64,000 bases of DNA from Arthrobacter bambusae (GTDB lineage: Bacteria; Actinomycetota; Actinomycetes; Actinomycetales; Micrococcaceae): the NCBI RefSeq assembly GCF_030812595.1, contig NZ_JAUSSZ010000001.1, positions 558,001-622,000 of the forward strand, read 5' to 3'. The translations under genes and the position numbers were made by a program. The notes beneath the pieces were generated by a model, which was not told the DNA's origin, did not search any database, and worked only from the letters and a program-made list of their open reading frames with translations. This document shows, in pieces, positions 41,371-51,366 of the stretch. Position 1 is the first letter of the stretch; every line of letters starts with the position of its first letter.

Positions 41371-42885
41371 ATGTCGCAATACGTCATCGCCATTGACCAG
41401 GGAACCACCAGCTCGCGTGCCATCGTGTTCGATCACTCAGGCAACATTGTTTCCACCGGCCAGATGGAGCACGAGCAGATCTTTCCCCAGGCCGGGTGGG
41501 TGGAGCACAACCCGGTGGAGATCTGGGACAACGTCAGGGAGGTCGTAGGCTCTGCGTTGTCCAAGGCCAACCTGACCCGGCACGACATCGCTGCCGTCGG
41601 CATCACCAACCAACGCGAAACCGCCGTTGTGTGGGACAAGAACACGGGCGAGCCCATCTACAACGCGATTGTCTGGCAGGACACCCGGACACAGTCCATC
41701 GTGGACGAACTGGGCAAGGACGGCGGCCCCGATCGCTTCAAGCAAAAGGTCGGCCTGCCCCTGGCCACCTACTTCTCCGGCACCAAGATCAAGTGGATCC
41801 TGGATAACGTCGAAGGTGCGCGGGCAAAGGCTGAAGCCGGGGACCTCATCTTCGGGAACACCGACTGCTGGGTCCTGTGGAACCTGACGGGCGGGGTTGA
41901 CGGTGGCGTACACGCCACCGACGTCACCAACGCCTCCCGCACCATGTTCATGGACCTCGACACTTTGCAGTGGGACCAGGACATTCTGGACGCCTTCGGT
42001 GTGCCGGCGTCCATGATGCCCGCCATCAAGTCCTCCTCCGAGGTCTACGGCACTGTACATACTTCGCAGTTGCTGCGCGAAGTGCCCGTGGCGGGCATCC
42101 TGGGCGACCAGCAGGCGGCAACCTTCGGCCAGGCGGCGTTCGAGCCAGGCGAGGCCAAGAACACCTACGGCACCGGCTGCTTCCTGATCTTCAACACGGG
42201 CGAAGAAATCGTCCACTCGAAGAACGGCCTGCTGACCACGCTCGGATACAAGCTGGGCGACGCCAAACCGCACTACGCGCTGGAAGGTTCAATCGCCGTC
42301 ACGGGTTCACTCATCCAGTGGCTCCGTGACAACCTCGGGATGATCAGTTCCGCTCCTGAGGTGGAGTCGCTGGCGGCCAGCGTCGCGGACAACGGCGGCG
42401 TCTATATCGTCCCCGCTTTCTCAGGGCTGTTCGCCCCGTATTGGCGAGCCGACGCCCGCGGCGCCATTGTCGGCCTGACCCGTTATGCCAACAAGGGCCA
42501 CATCGCCCGTGCGGCCCTGGAGGCCACCGCCTTCCAGACCCGCGAAGTGCTCGACGCCGTCAACGCCGACTCGGGCGTTCCGCTGACCGAGTTGAAGGTC
42601 GACGGCGGCATGGTCGCCAATGAGGCGCTCATGCAGTTCCAGGCGGACATCCTCGGCGTGCCCGTGGTCCGTCCGAAGGTCGTGGAAACCACGGCCCTGG
42701 GTGCGGCCTACGCCGCGGGCCTTGCCGTCGGCTTCTGGAAGGACCTCGGCGAACTCCGGGCCAACTGGAACGAGGACAAGCGCTGGGAGCCACAGCTGGA
42801 CGACGCCGAGCGGGACCGCCAGTTGCGCCTGTGGAAGAAGGCCGTCACCAAGTCCATGGATTGGGTTGACGAGGACGTTAAGTAA
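41371..42885 (+). CDS. glpK: Glycerol kinase
   Basis: ATP-dependent phosphorylation of glycerol, 504 residues. N-terminal phosphate-binding motif [36 protein letters not shown] and the C-terminal [19 protein letters not shown] are all standard FGGY-family signatures. ATG with AAGGA upstream. With glpD and glpF it forms a complete glycerol pathway to dihydroxyacetone phosphate. Confidence 0.97.
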   Translation: MSQYVIAIDQGTTSSRAIVFDHSGNIVSTGQMEHEQIFPQAGWVEHNPVEIWDNVREVVGSALSKANLTRHDIAAVGITNQRETAVVWDKNTGEPIYNAIVWQDTRTQSIVDELGKDGGPDRFKQKVGLPLATYFSGTKIKWILDNVEGARAKAEAGDLIFGNTDCWVLWNLTGGVDGGVHATDVTNASRTMFMDLDTLQWDQDILDAFGVPASMMPAIKSSSEVYGTVHTSQLLREVPVAGILGDQQAATFGQAAFEPGEAKNTYGTGCFLIFNTGEEIVHSKNGLLTTLGYKLGDAKPHYALEGSIAVTGSLIQWLRDNLGMISSAPEVESLAASVADNGGVYIVPAFSGLFAPYWRADARGAIVGLTRYANKGHIARAALEATAFQTREVLDAVNADSGVPLTELKVDGGMVANEALMQFQADILGVPVVRPKVVETTALGAAYAAGLAVGFWKDLGELRANWNEDKRWEPQLDDAERDRQLRLWKKAVTKSMDWVDEDVK

Positions 42886-42914
42886 GCCTCCCCGGGACTC
42901 TGCGTCATCAAGGT

Positions 42915-42949
42915 AGGGGCCGCCTCACCTGTTTCGAGGGGCGGCCCCT
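42915..42949 (+). terminator. Hairpin terminator after glpK
   Basis: A 10-bp stem AGGGGCCGCC (42915-42924) with GGCGGCCCCT (42940-42949), loop of 15 bases. A further inverted repeat follows: GTTTCGAGGGG (42931-42941) with CCCCTCGAAAC (42996-43006), which includes a compact 7-bp hairpin at 42985-43002. These structures could be alternative to each other. Confidence 0.7.
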
Positions 42950-43085
42950 GCCCCGCCCGCTTCGCGGTGCCCACCACACCCGGGCGAGGGGCCACCCCCT
43001 CGAAACGCGGGTCCCTTACCGCCGTGACAGGGCCGCACGGCTACCTCGAACCCGCTCCATGCACTTGGTGCGGTAAGGTGGCTTT

Positions 43086-43112
43086 ATGCGTGCGATCCTT
43101 CTGCTTAGCTAG
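43086..43112 (+). CDS. leuS leader peptide MRAILLLS
   Basis: A very short ORF, ATG to TAG, encoding MRAILLLS with three consecutive leucine codons (CTT CTG CTT) after an isoleucine codon. GGTAAGGTGG precedes it at good spacing for a ribosome site. It lies 115 bases ahead of leuS and is followed by a hairpin terminator, the layout of ribosome-mediated attenuation in which low charged tRNA-Leu stalls the ribosome and prevents termination. Confidence 0.7.
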   Translation: MRAILLLS

Positions 43113-43180
43113 CCGCCCGGTATAAGTCGATTTAGACCATCGCGAACCGAGCGGCCGCCCCTCCTTGCCGAGGGGCTTTT
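43113..43180 (+). promoter_or_regulatory. leuS attenuator: competing stems and intrinsic terminator
   Basis: Directly after the leader stop, GCCGCCCGG (43113-43121) can pair with CCGAGCGGC (43147-43155), 8 of 9 positions. The terminator is GCCCCTC (43157-43163) with GAGGGGC (43170-43176) and a 6-base loop, followed by TTTT. The order leader peptide, competing stem, terminator fits an attenuator for leuS. An upstream promoter was not located. Confidence 0.6.
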
Positions 43181-43226
43181 GTGTGTCCGGGACCTTCCGG
43201 GACCCGGAGCAGAAGGCAAAACCGTC

Positions 43227-45779
43227 ATGGAAGAACAGAAGAGGGCAGCAGTGAGCGTTCAGCCGGAGACAGAAACCGGAGCACAGTCAACAGTGGCAGG
43301 AGAGACGCCCGAGGAGGGTGTCTACAGCTTCGCCTCAATGGAGGCCAAGTGGCCGCAGGTCTGGGAAGACCTGAAAGTCTTCACTCCCGTTGACGACGGC
43401 TCCCGCGAGCGGCGCTACGTCCTGGACATGTTCCCTTACCCTTCGGGCGACCTCCACATGGGCCACGCCGAGGCTTTCGCCATGGGCGACGTCGTGGCGC
43501 GGTACCTCCGCCAGAAGGGCTTCGACGTCCTGCACCCGATCGGCTGGGACTCCTTCGGCCTGCCCGCGGAAAACGCCGCGATCAAGCGCAACGCCCACCC
43601 GAGCGAGTGGACGTATGCCAACATCGACACGCAGGCCGCATCCTTCAAGCGTTACGCGATCTCTGCCGACTGGTCCCGCCGTCTGCACACTTCGGACCCG
43701 GAGTACTACCGCTGGACGCAATGGCTGTTCAAGCGCTTTTACGAGCGCGGGCTGGCCTACCGCAAGGATTCCCCGGTCAACTGGTGCCCGAAGGACCTGA
43801 CCGTCCTGGCGAACGAACAGGTGGTCAACGGCGCGTGCGAACGCTGCGGGACCCCTGTCACGAAGAAGTCCCTGAACCAGTGGTACTTCAAGATCACCGA
43901 CTACGCCGATCGTTTGCTGGATGACATGTCCGAGCTGCAGGGCCACTGGCCCGAGCGGGTGCTGGCGATGCAGCGCAACTGGATCGGCCGCTCCGAAGGT
44001 GCGCACGTGCGTTTCGTCATCGAGGCCACGGACAGCCGCCCCGAACGCGAAGTCACCGTGTTCACCACCCGGCCGGACACCCTGTACGGGGCAACGTTCT
44101 TCGTCGTCGCCGCGGACGCGCACCTGGCCCTGGACCTGGTGGCGCCCGAGCACCACGACTCCCTCATGGCCTACCGTGAAAAGGTCAAGGCCCTGTCGGA
44201 CATCGAGCGCCAGTCCACTGAACGCGAGAAGACCGGCGTCTTCACCGGCCGCTACGCCATCAACCCGCTCAACGGCGAAAGGCTGCCGGTCTGGGCCGCC
44301 GACTACGTGCTTGCGGACTACGGCACGGGCGCCATCATGGCGGTTCCTGCGCACGACCAGCGCGACCTCGACTTCGCCCGCGCCTTTGACCTGCCAGTGC
44401 GGCCGGTGCTGGACACCGGCGGGGAAGACCCCGCGGAGACCGGTATCGCCACCGCCGGCGAGGGCACCCTGATGAACTCCGGCGAACTGGACGGCATGTC
44501 CAAGGCCGAGGCCATCCCCGCAGCCATCAGCATCCTGGAGAAGCTGGGCACGGGGGAGAAGTTCGTCAACTTCCGCTTGCGCGACTGGCTCTTGAGCCGC
44601 CAACGCTTCTGGGGTACCCCGATCCCCATCATCCACTGCGCCGAATGCGGCGAGGTGCCGGTACCGGACGATCAACTGCCTGTCCGGCTTCCCGACAACC
44701 TGCGCGGCGAGGCGCTCTCTCCGAGGGGCACCTCTCCTCTCGCCGCGGCACTGGAATGGGTCAACGTCGAGTGCCCGAACTGCGGACGCGCTGCCCAGCG
44801 TGACACGGACACCATGGACACCTTCGTGGACTCGTCCTGGTACTTCCTGCGCTTCGTTTCCCCGCACTACACCGAGGGACCGTTCGATCCGGCCAAGATC
44901 AACGACTGGATGCCGGTCGGCCAGTACGTGGGCGGCGTTGAGCACGCCATCCTGCACCTCCTCTACGCCCGCTTCTTCACGAAGGTCATCCACGACATGG
45001 GCATGCTCGAGGCGGACGAGCCTTTCAGCGCCCTGCTCAACCAGGGCCAGGTACTCAACGGCGGCAAGGCCATGAGCAAGTCCCTCGGCAACGGTGTGGA
45101 CCTTGGCGAGCAACTGGACAAGTTCGGTGTCGACGCCGTTCGTTTGACCATGGTCTTTGCCTCCCCGCCCGAAGACGACGTGGACTGGGCTGATGTTTCG
45201 CCGTCCGGCTCGGCAAAGTTCCTTGCCCGCGCTTGGCGCCTGGGCCAGGCCGTCGCAAGCGAGCCAGGGGTCGACGCCTCCACCGGCGACCGCGCGTTGC
45301 GCACCGTCACCCACAGGACCATCGCCGATGCGGCTGAGCTGTTGGACAACAACAAGTTCAACGTCGTGGTGGCCAAGCTGATGGAGTTGGTCAACGCGAC
45401 CCGCAAGACCATCGACTCCGGTGCCGGCGGCGCGGACCCTGCAGTCCGTGAAGCCGTCGAAGCGGTCGCAATCGTCCTGAGCCTCTTCGCGCCATACACG
45501 GCCGAGGACCTGTGGAACCAGCTGGGCCACCCGGCCTCCGTGGCGAACGCCGGCTGGCCCTCGCACGATCCGTCGCTTCTTGTCCAGGACACCGTGACGG
45601 CCGTGGTGCAGGTCCAGGGCAAGGTCCGTGACCGTTTGGACGTGTCGCCGGACATCAGCGAGGACGCCTTGCGCGAGCTCGCCCTGGCCAGTGAAAACGT
45701 CCAGCGGGCACTCGATGGCCGTGGCATCCGTACCGTGATCGTGCGCGCGCCTAAACTGGTCAACATCGTCCCGGCGTAG
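43227..45779 (+). CDS. leuS: Leucyl-tRNA synthetase
   Basis: Class I synthetase for tRNA-Leu. HIGH motif as HMGH ([15 protein letters not shown]), editing domain with [19 protein letters not shown], and KMSKS motif as [11 protein letters not shown]; zinc-type cysteines CPKD and CERCG are seen in the insert. I chose ATG 43227 (850 residues) with AGAAGG upstream; GTG at 43251 with AGAGGG is also plausible, since the first 25 residues are poorly structured. Expression is probably controlled by the leader attenuator just upstream. Confidence 0.96.
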   Translation: MEEQKRAAVSVQPETETGAQSTVAGETPEEGVYSFASMEAKWPQVWEDLKVFTPVDDGSRERRYVLDMFPYPSGDLHMGHAEAFAMGDVVARYLRQKGFDVLHPIGWDSFGLPAENAAIKRNAHPSEWTYANIDTQAASFKRYAISADWSRRLHTSDPEYYRWTQWLFKRFYERGLAYRKDSPVNWCPKDLTVLANEQVVNGACERCGTPVTKKSLNQWYFKITDYADRLLDDMSELQGHWPERVLAMQRNWIGRSEGAHVRFVIEATDSRPEREVTVFTTRPDTLYGATFFVVAADAHLALDLVAPEHHDSLMAYREKVKALSDIERQSTEREKTGVFTGRYAINPLNGERLPVWAADYVLADYGTGAIMAVPAHDQRDLDFARAFDLPVRPVLDTGGEDPAETGIATAGEGTLMNSGELDGMSKAEAIPAAISILEKLGTGEKFVNFRLRDWLLSRQRFWGTPIPIIHCAECGEVPVPDDQLPVRLPDNLRGEALSPRGTSPLAAALEWVNVECPNCGRAAQRDTDTMDTFVDSSWYFLRFVSPHYTEGPFDPAKINDWMPVGQYVGGVEHAILHLLYARFFTKVIHDMGMLEADEPFSALLNQGQVLNGGKAMSKSLGNGVDLGEQLDKFGVDAVRLTMVFASPPEDDVDWADVSPSGSAKFLARAWRLGQAVASEPGVDASTGDRALRTVTHRTIADAAELLDNNKFNVVVAKLMELVNATRKTIDSGAGGADPAVREAVEAVAIVLSLFAPYTAEDLWNQLGHPASVANAGWPSHDPSLLVQDTVTAVVQVQGKVRDRLDVSPDISEDALRELALASENVQRALDGRGIRTVIVRAPKLVNIVPA

Positions 45780-45837
45780 CCGGGAAAGCGGTCGCCGGTG
45801 CTTACCGGCGGCCGGCCACCAGCTCCAGGAGGCTCCC

Positions 45838-46836
45838 TTGACGGACCGCGAACCACCCGCATGGTTGTGGCTCAAGGAACGTTTGGCCCGGCTGCGCCAA
45901 TCCACGACGCCGGGCCGCGGCGGAACTGAGCCGGCGCCGATCGCAGTGCGCACCGCCGTCGTCACCGACTCGGCAGCCGCGCTCCCGGCCGAATGGGTCA
46001 AGGCGTTCGTTGCCGACGGCCGCCTCGCCGTCGTACCAATGCCCGTCATGGTGGGCGAGGAGATCTACGGCGAGGGGGAGGACGATATCACCGAGACCCT
46101 GTCCGTGGCCCTGGCCGCCGGTTCCTCGGTCAAAACGTCCAGGCCGTCTCCCGGGCAGTTCGAACAGGCCTATCTCGCCGCCCGGGACCGAGGGTTCGAA
46201 ACCGTCGTCTCAATCCACATTTCCGCCGGACTCTCCGGCACCGCGGACGCTGCCAGGCTGGCCGCGCAACGCGTCCCCATCCCGGTGGAGGTGATTGACT
46301 CGCGCACTGTGGGAATGGCTCAAGGCATGGGTGTCCAAAGCGCGCTGGTTGCTGCCGCGGACGGCCGTTCGGCAGCCGAAGTCCGTCGCTTTGCCGAGGA
46401 GCGATTGGCGCGCACCAAGGTGTACTTCTATGTGCCGAGCCTTGAGCAGCTCCGGCGCGGCGGCCGAATCGGCACGGCGGCGTCCTGGCTCGGCGCCATG
46501 CTCTCCATCAAACCGATCCTCGCGGTCGACGACGGCAAGATTGTCCCGCTCGAGAAGGTGCGCTCAGCAGCCAGGGCTGTCGCCCGGCTCGAGGAAATCG
46601 TCGCTGCGGATGTCAGTTCCCGCCCGGCAGGACAATCGCGGCTTGCGGTGCACCACTTTGGCAACCTGGCAGAGGCAGAGCGGCTCGCGACCCGGCTTGA
46701 GGCGAGCTGCCCCGCTTGCCCGCCTGCACAGATCAGCGCCCTGCCCGCCGTTTTGGCGGCCCACGCCGGGCTCGGTGTTCTGGCCGTGGTTGTCGGGGAA
46801 AGCAGTACCCCTGGCGCGGCGACGCTTCCGGGGTGA
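45838..46836 (+). CDS. DegV family fatty-acid-binding protein
   Basis: DegV-type protein of 332 residues that binds fatty acids and in Firmicutes serves the fatty acid kinase. Motifs: AVVTDSAAALPAEWV near residue 40, SIHISAGLSGTADAA and VIDSRTVGMAQGMGV. The TTG start has AGGAGG 6 bases upstream. The first about 30 residues (PPAWLWLKERLARLRQS) are an extra basic extension. A GCCGGT/ACCGGC hairpin at 45794-45809 precedes it. Confidence 0.9.
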   Translation: MTDREPPAWLWLKERLARLRQSTTPGRGGTEPAPIAVRTAVVTDSAAALPAEWVKAFVADGRLAVVPMPVMVGEEIYGEGEDDITETLSVALAAGSSVKTSRPSPGQFEQAYLAARDRGFETVVSIHISAGLSGTADAARLAAQRVPIPVEVIDSRTVGMAQGMGVQSALVAAADGRSAAEVRRFAEERLARTKVYFYVPSLEQLRRGGRIGTAASWLGAMLSIKPILAVDDGKIVPLEKVRSAARAVARLEEIVAADVSSRPAGQSRLAVHHFGNLAEAERLATRLEASCPACPPAQISALPAVLAAHAGLGVLAVVVGESSTPGAATLPG

Positions 46837-46900
46837 CAGCCGTAACCGCGATCAAGAGGGCCGCTCTTATTTTGTCGTAGCCTCCTGGCACAGTGTTTCC

Positions 46901-48592
46901 ATGGAAACCATCGGACACTCCGACACTCTGCAAGGGCTTGCGTACCGCGGGTCTTTCGGTGTGTCCCGCAGTTCCCGGGGTCCGCTTGGCAGTCTTGATT
47001 CAGGCGCCCCTCGAGGCTCGCTGGCCATGGTCGGTGCACGGGATCCGGGCGGCAGTCAGGCTGCCTTGGAGGGCGCCGTGGCTGCAGTGAGGTCGTTGAG
47101 CGGGAAAGCGGCCGACGACGTCGGAGTCCTGGGTTTCCAAGAAGCTGTCGCGTTCGCGGACGCGGTGGAGGAGCTCTCCCGCACCCTGGATTATCTCCAA
47201 GTGGTCGCCGCATCCGCGCTCGACGCGGCCCGGAACCAAGAGGACGCCAGCAGGCCGGGCCGGGCTAGCAGCTGGGCCGCAGAAACCGAGGCAGGGGTGG
47301 GCTGGACCTCCGGAAGCGCGGCAGGCCCGGAAGGCGCACAGTATGTTGGCGCGGGCTCGGTGCAGCCCGATGCGGTGTACTCGGTGCTAGGAAGGGGCGG
47401 CGACCGTGGAGCGGAGTTCAGATCCACGGCCGAGCATCTGCGCTCCTTGCTGCGGATCAGTGCCGCCGAGGCCCGACGGCGGCTTGCCTTGGCCGGGGAG
47501 CTGCTGCCGGGCCGCAGCCTGACCGGGCAAGCGGTCCGGCCCCGGTATGAGGAAACCGCCGCGGCGCTGGCATCTGGGGCGATAGGGTCCCGTTCGGCCG
47601 GTATCATCACCATGGCCGTGGAGACGGTGCGTCCGCTGTGCAGCCTGGAAAAGGCGGCGGAGGTGGAACGCGCCCTCGCCCGGACCGCGGAGGAAAACGA
47701 TCAGGATTTCCTCAGCCGGGTTGCCCGGCGCTGGGTCGAGGCTATCGACCAGGACGGCCCGGAACCGTCCGAAGAATCCCTCCGATACCACCAGGGAGCG
47801 TTCCTGCGCCGGCCCAAGCACGGCCTGCAGCACGTGGAAATCTTCGCGACCACCGAACAATACGAACACCTGCTCACCGTCATGAACACTGCCAGTAACC
47901 CCCGTATCGGGGCGCCCCGCGGTACGGACCCGGCGTCCGGGGAACCGGCCGTCGCAGCCTCCGGCGGGGCGGCGGAGGCTGCCGCCCAGTTGGACCGCCG
48001 TTCGCGGGCGCAGAAACTCCTGGACGGTCTGGTCGGCGCCTGCAAGCTCGCCCTGGCCGCCGGCTCCCTGCCCGCCACAGGCGGCCACCGCCCGCAGATC
48101 ATGGCCACGATCGACTACGGCGAACTGTTCACCTCTCGCGACCATCCGGAGCCGGGTAAGCCTGCGGTCCTGGGGACGGGGTCGCTCACGTTTACCGGGC
48201 CCGTTCCTGCCGCGGCGTTGCGCAAGCTTGCCTGCGACGCGGACATCATCCCCGTGGTCCTGGGAGGCGAAGGTCAGGTTCTGGACATCGGGCGGGCCTC
48301 CCGGATCTTCCCACCGCACATCCGCAAGGCCATCACGGCGCGGGACAAGGGCTGTGCTTTCCCCGGGTGCACCATACCGGCACCGTGGTGCGAGGCTCAC
48401 CACATCGAGTACTGGTCCCGCGGCGGAGCGACCAGCACCGGCAACGGGACCTTACTCTGCAGCCCTCACCATCACTTGATCCATAAGGAAGACTGGCACA
48501 TCCAGGTCAACGACGGGATCCCCTGGTTCATCCCGCCACCCCACCTAGACCCGCACCGGAAACCCCGAAGAAACCAGTACTTCCAGTTATGA
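46901..48592 (+). CDS. DUF222 / HNH endonuclease signature protein (second copy in window)
   Basis: A 563-residue member of the same family as the gene at 2141-3949. DUF222 region near residues 60-300; HNH part near residues 480-530 with CAFPGCTIPAPWCEAHHIEY and CSPHHHLIH, so Cys pairs and catalytic His are conserved. The product begins METIGHSDTLQGLAYRG at ATG 46901; no good ribosome site is visible. The open frame continues upstream across the DegV gene but is not coding there. It separates degV from comEA. Confidence 0.85.
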   Translation: METIGHSDTLQGLAYRGSFGVSRSSRGPLGSLDSGAPRGSLAMVGARDPGGSQAALEGAVAAVRSLSGKAADDVGVLGFQEAVAFADAVEELSRTLDYLQVVAASALDAARNQEDASRPGRASSWAAETEAGVGWTSGSAAGPEGAQYVGAGSVQPDAVYSVLGRGGDRGAEFRSTAEHLRSLLRISAAEARRRLALAGELLPGRSLTGQAVRPRYEETAAALASGAIGSRSAGIITMAVETVRPLCSLEKAAEVERALARTAEENDQDFLSRVARRWVEAIDQDGPEPSEESLRYHQGAFLRRPKHGLQHVEIFATTEQYEHLLTVMNTASNPRIGAPRGTDPASGEPAVAASGGAAEAAAQLDRRSRAQKLLDGLVGACKLALAAGSLPATGGHRPQIMATIDYGELFTSRDHPEPGKPAVLGTGSLTFTGPVPAAALRKLACDADIIPVVLGGEGQVLDIGRASRIFPPHIRKAITARDKGCAFPGCTIPAPWCEAHHIEYWSRGGATSTGNGTLLCSPHHHLIHKEDWHIQVNDGIPWFIPPPHLDPHRKPRRNQYFQL

Positions 48593-48715
48593 GCCAGGAA
48601 TTGGCATGCCGCTTTCCGCTGCCACTGATCCTCCACAGGCACTCTGTGGCGGCTCTGTCCACATAGCACCGGACCGGCCTGCTGCTGCCGGCCCGGACGT
48701 TCTAGTCTCGTGGAT

Positions 48716-49621
48716 ATGCCACTTAGGAACCGAGCCTCCCGCGCGGATGTTGCTGCGCGTGCCGCCCGGCTTCGATTCGCTGGTCGTCTTGCTCCGCCGT
48801 TGGACCGCCCTGTCGACGCGCAGGCGAGGCACGTCAGCAAAAATGAGCCTCTGCTTCCATTGCAAGCCTCTATGCCAGCCGGCTCGGAATTGGCAGGTGT
48901 GGGCGATCAATCGGGCACCGAAGACGCGTACGAAGAGACGGGCCCTCCACCGCGGCTTCGGTGGCGCACTCCATGGCGTGTAGCCGTGTTGTTGACTTTG
49001 CCTTGTTTGTTGCTGGTGATGTGGTTCTCCTGGAAATCCTGGGCCGGGCAGCCCACCATTGAGCCTCTGGTGCGAAGTTCACATGCGGGAGGAACTCCGG
49101 AGGCGGGCGGGGGAAGTAGAAACCCCAGTGTCAGCGGGGCGCCCGGATCACCCGATGGAGCCCAACTCCTCGTAGTCCATGTTGCCGGGGCCGTGAAGAA
49201 TCCCGGAATTGTCCGGGTGCCCGCAGGGGCGCGCGTGTTCGATGCGATCGCCGCCGCAGGTGGTGCGGATTCGGCAGCCCAATTGGACAGCCTCAACCTT
49301 GCCGCCATTGTGGAGGACTCGGCGAAGATTCACGTTCCGCGGATGGGGGAGGCCGTTCCTTCGCAGCGTCCGGGCCCAGTTGGCAGTGCTCCCGCGACCG
49401 AGGGCGCAGGAGCCGGGACGTCCGGCGGGGCCAAGGTCAATCTCAATACCGCGACGGCCGAAGAGCTTGGCGCCTTGCCGAAGATCGGGCCCGTCCTGGC
49501 CCAGCGGATCGTCGACTGGCGGCAGAAGCACGGCCCGTTCGTTTCGGTAGAGGACCTCGATGCAGTGGATGGTGTGGGTCCCAAGATGATGGAAGCCCTT
49601 CTGCCGTTGGTTACGGTCTAG
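48716..49621 (+). CDS. comEA: ComEA family DNA-binding protein
   Basis: Membrane-anchored DNA receptor for uptake in natural transformation, 301 residues. A long N-terminal cytoplasmic part (about 85 residues) leads to one transmembrane helix (VAVLLTLPCLLLVMWFSW), then a SLBB domain (VVHVAGAVKNPGIVRVPAGA) and a C-terminal helix-hairpin-helix pair (VNLNTATAEELGALPKIGPV). Start is ATG 48716 or GTG 48710; neither has a clear ribosome site. comEC follows 17 bases later. Confidence 0.88.
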   Translation: MPLRNRASRADVAARAARLRFAGRLAPPLDRPVDAQARHVSKNEPLLPLQASMPAGSELAGVGDQSGTEDAYEETGPPPRLRWRTPWRVAVLLTLPCLLLVMWFSWKSWAGQPTIEPLVRSSHAGGTPEAGGGSRNPSVSGAPGSPDGAQLLVVHVAGAVKNPGIVRVPAGARVFDAIAAAGGADSAAQLDSLNLAAIVEDSAKIHVPRMGEAVPSQRPGPVGSAPATEGAGAGTSGGAKVNLNTATAEELGALPKIGPVLAQRIVDWRQKHGPFVSVEDLDAVDGVGPKMMEALLPLVTV

Positions 49622-49638
49622 GGCGCGTGGAGCAAAGG

Positions 49639-51318
49639 ATGAGCCCCGAGCGCCTGGACCTCCGGCTGGCCCCATCCGCCGTTCTCGCGTGGGCTATTTC
49701 TATCTCGGCGGCTTATCTGCCTTCGCTGTGGACGGGAGTCGCGTGTGTGGCTTTGCTCGTCGCCGCATGCCTTCTTCTCACCACCCGGGCCGTGGTCCCT
49801 CGAAACCTGAGGAGCCTTCCCGCTACGTTTGCCGTCGCCTGCTTGTTCGGAGCGGTGGTGGCGGCACACGGCGCAATGGACGCAGGATCGCGCGACGACG
49901 GTCCGGTTGCCGAGGCTGCGGCTGCGCGCGACTCGGTGGTCATGAACCTGTTGATCGTGGGCGATCCACGCGAATTGGGCACGGATTCACATGGCTCGGG
50001 ACGGTGGGCAGTCCCGGCAGAAGTCGTTGATATTGCGGCCGACGGCATAATGATCAGCTCCCGCACAAGGATTCTGGTGACGGGGGGCGAAGGCTGGGAC
50101 CAGGTAGTCACCGGACAGGAAGTAAGAACCGCTGGAAAGCTGAAGCCTGCAAAGCCGGGACAAGTCGAGGCCGGCGTTCTTGCGGCCGCCACCCCGCCCA
50201 TGCGGCCGGACTCGCGGCACGAGCCGGAAGCACAGCTCAGTCAGGAAACACCCAGCAACCTTCCCCAAAGTCCGGCGCAGTTGAAGAAGCAATTCGGCAC
50301 CGCCGCCGAGTGGTTGAGGGGCGATGCTGCCGGACTGCTGCCGGGGATGGTCACGGGCGACACCACCCGCATGGATGAAAGCCTGGAAACAGCGATGAAG
50401 ACCACCGGCACCACCCATCTCACAGCCGTAAGCGGCGCAAATTGCAGCCTCATTCTTGGTGGTTTGGTGCTATTGGCAAGGAGCTTCAGGCTCGCCAGGG
50501 GAGTCGCGGCAATCGTGGCCCTTAGTGGTTTGGCAGCCTTTGTCATGATGGTCGGCCCGGACGCGAGTGTCCTCAGGGCTGCTGTCATGGGTGCTATCGG
50601 CCTCACCGCACTAAGTAGCGGCCGCCGGGGCCGGAGCCTGGGCTTTCTTTGCCTGGCCGTGACTGGCCTGCTCATCCTCGATCCTTCGCTTGGAATGAGC
50701 GTGGGGTTCCTGCTATCTGTCCTCGCAACCTTGGGAATTGTCCTGTTGGCACGGCCCATGGCGTCCTGGGCGCCGGCATGGGTGCCTCGCTGGCTGGCGT
50801 CCGCCGTCGCTGTTCCCTTGGCCGCACAGCTACTCTGCAGTCCCGTGATCGTGGCCATGCAACCTCAGTTTTCCAGCTACTCATTGCTGACGAATATCGC
50901 AGTTGCTCCGTTTGTCGTACCAGTGACCATCTTGGGAACCATTGCGGTGCCCCTTGTTCCGATACTCCCTTGGCTTGCGGTTGTTCCGATGGCCGTTGCC
51001 GGGGCCAGCGCGGTTATGGTGGCGGCCATTGCCAGGTTCTTTGCAGGACTTCCGGGAGCGGCCTTGCCGTGGCCGGAAGGTCCGCCGGGAATCGCCACCA
51101 TGATTCTTTGGTCTGTTGTGAGCATCCTGATGGTGTGGCTGGTCCTGCATCCAACGTGGGTGGGCTCGGCCGTAGTGTCGTTGCACCGCCGCCTGGTGCT
51201 CCTCATAGCCGCAGGGGAGTCGGCGTTCCGTGGGCGCTGGACCGGTTATGCCGTCCGCGGTCCCGCCACCGTCCGCGACGCGGGCCTGCGGGCTGGAGGA
51301 ACACGACCGGGACCCTGA
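49639..51318 (+). CDS. comEC: ComEC/Rec2 family competence protein lacking the C-terminal nuclease-like domain
   Basis: Polytopic membrane channel for single-stranded DNA import, 559 residues from ATG 49639 (GGAG upstream; GTG 49627 also possible). Two N-terminal helices, a soluble DUF4131/OB-like part (about residues 100-190), then the Competence domain with GLLPGMVTGDTTRMDESLET and LTAVSGANCSLILGG, and about ten helices. The protein ends soon after the last helix; the metallo-beta-lactamase domain found at the C-terminus of long ComEC proteins is absent. Confidence 0.85.
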   Translation: MSPERLDLRLAPSAVLAWAISISAAYLPSLWTGVACVALLVAACLLLTTRAVVPRNLRSLPATFAVACLFGAVVAAHGAMDAGSRDDGPVAEAAAARDSVVMNLLIVGDPRELGTDSHGSGRWAVPAEVVDIAADGIMISSRTRILVTGGEGWDQVVTGQEVRTAGKLKPAKPGQVEAGVLAAATPPMRPDSRHEPEAQLSQETPSNLPQSPAQLKKQFGTAAEWLRGDAAGLLPGMVTGDTTRMDESLETAMKTTGTTHLTAVSGANCSLILGGLVLLARSFRLARGVAAIVALSGLAAFVMMVGPDASVLRAAVMGAIGLTALSSGRRGRSLGFLCLAVTGLLILDPSLGMSVGFLLSVLATLGIVLLARPMASWAPAWVPRWLASAVAVPLAAQLLCSPVIVAMQPQFSSYSLLTNIAVAPFVVPVTILGTIAVPLVPILPWLAVVPMAVAGASAVMVAAIARFFAGLPGAALPWPEGPPGIATMILWSVVSILMVWLVLHPTWVGSAVVSLHRRLVLLIAAGESAFRGRWTGYAVRGPATVRDAGLRAGGTRPGP

Positions 51319-51366
51319 ACGTGGGAGACTGGAAACCTGCGAAAAACCCTCTGGAAGGAAGCAACA

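Noticed and set aside
43000..43226. T-box riboswitch ahead of leuS
   Set aside because: No T-box sequence or specifier-loop architecture is seen; the leucine-rich leader peptide explains the layout better.
43335..46049. 904-residue minus-strand ORF
   Set aside because: Mirror of leuS and the start of the DegV gene; no motifs.
46295..46900. Upstream extension of the second DUF222 ORF
   Set aside because: It overlaps the DegV gene in another frame and has no DUF222 similarity; the family sequence starts near ATG 46901.
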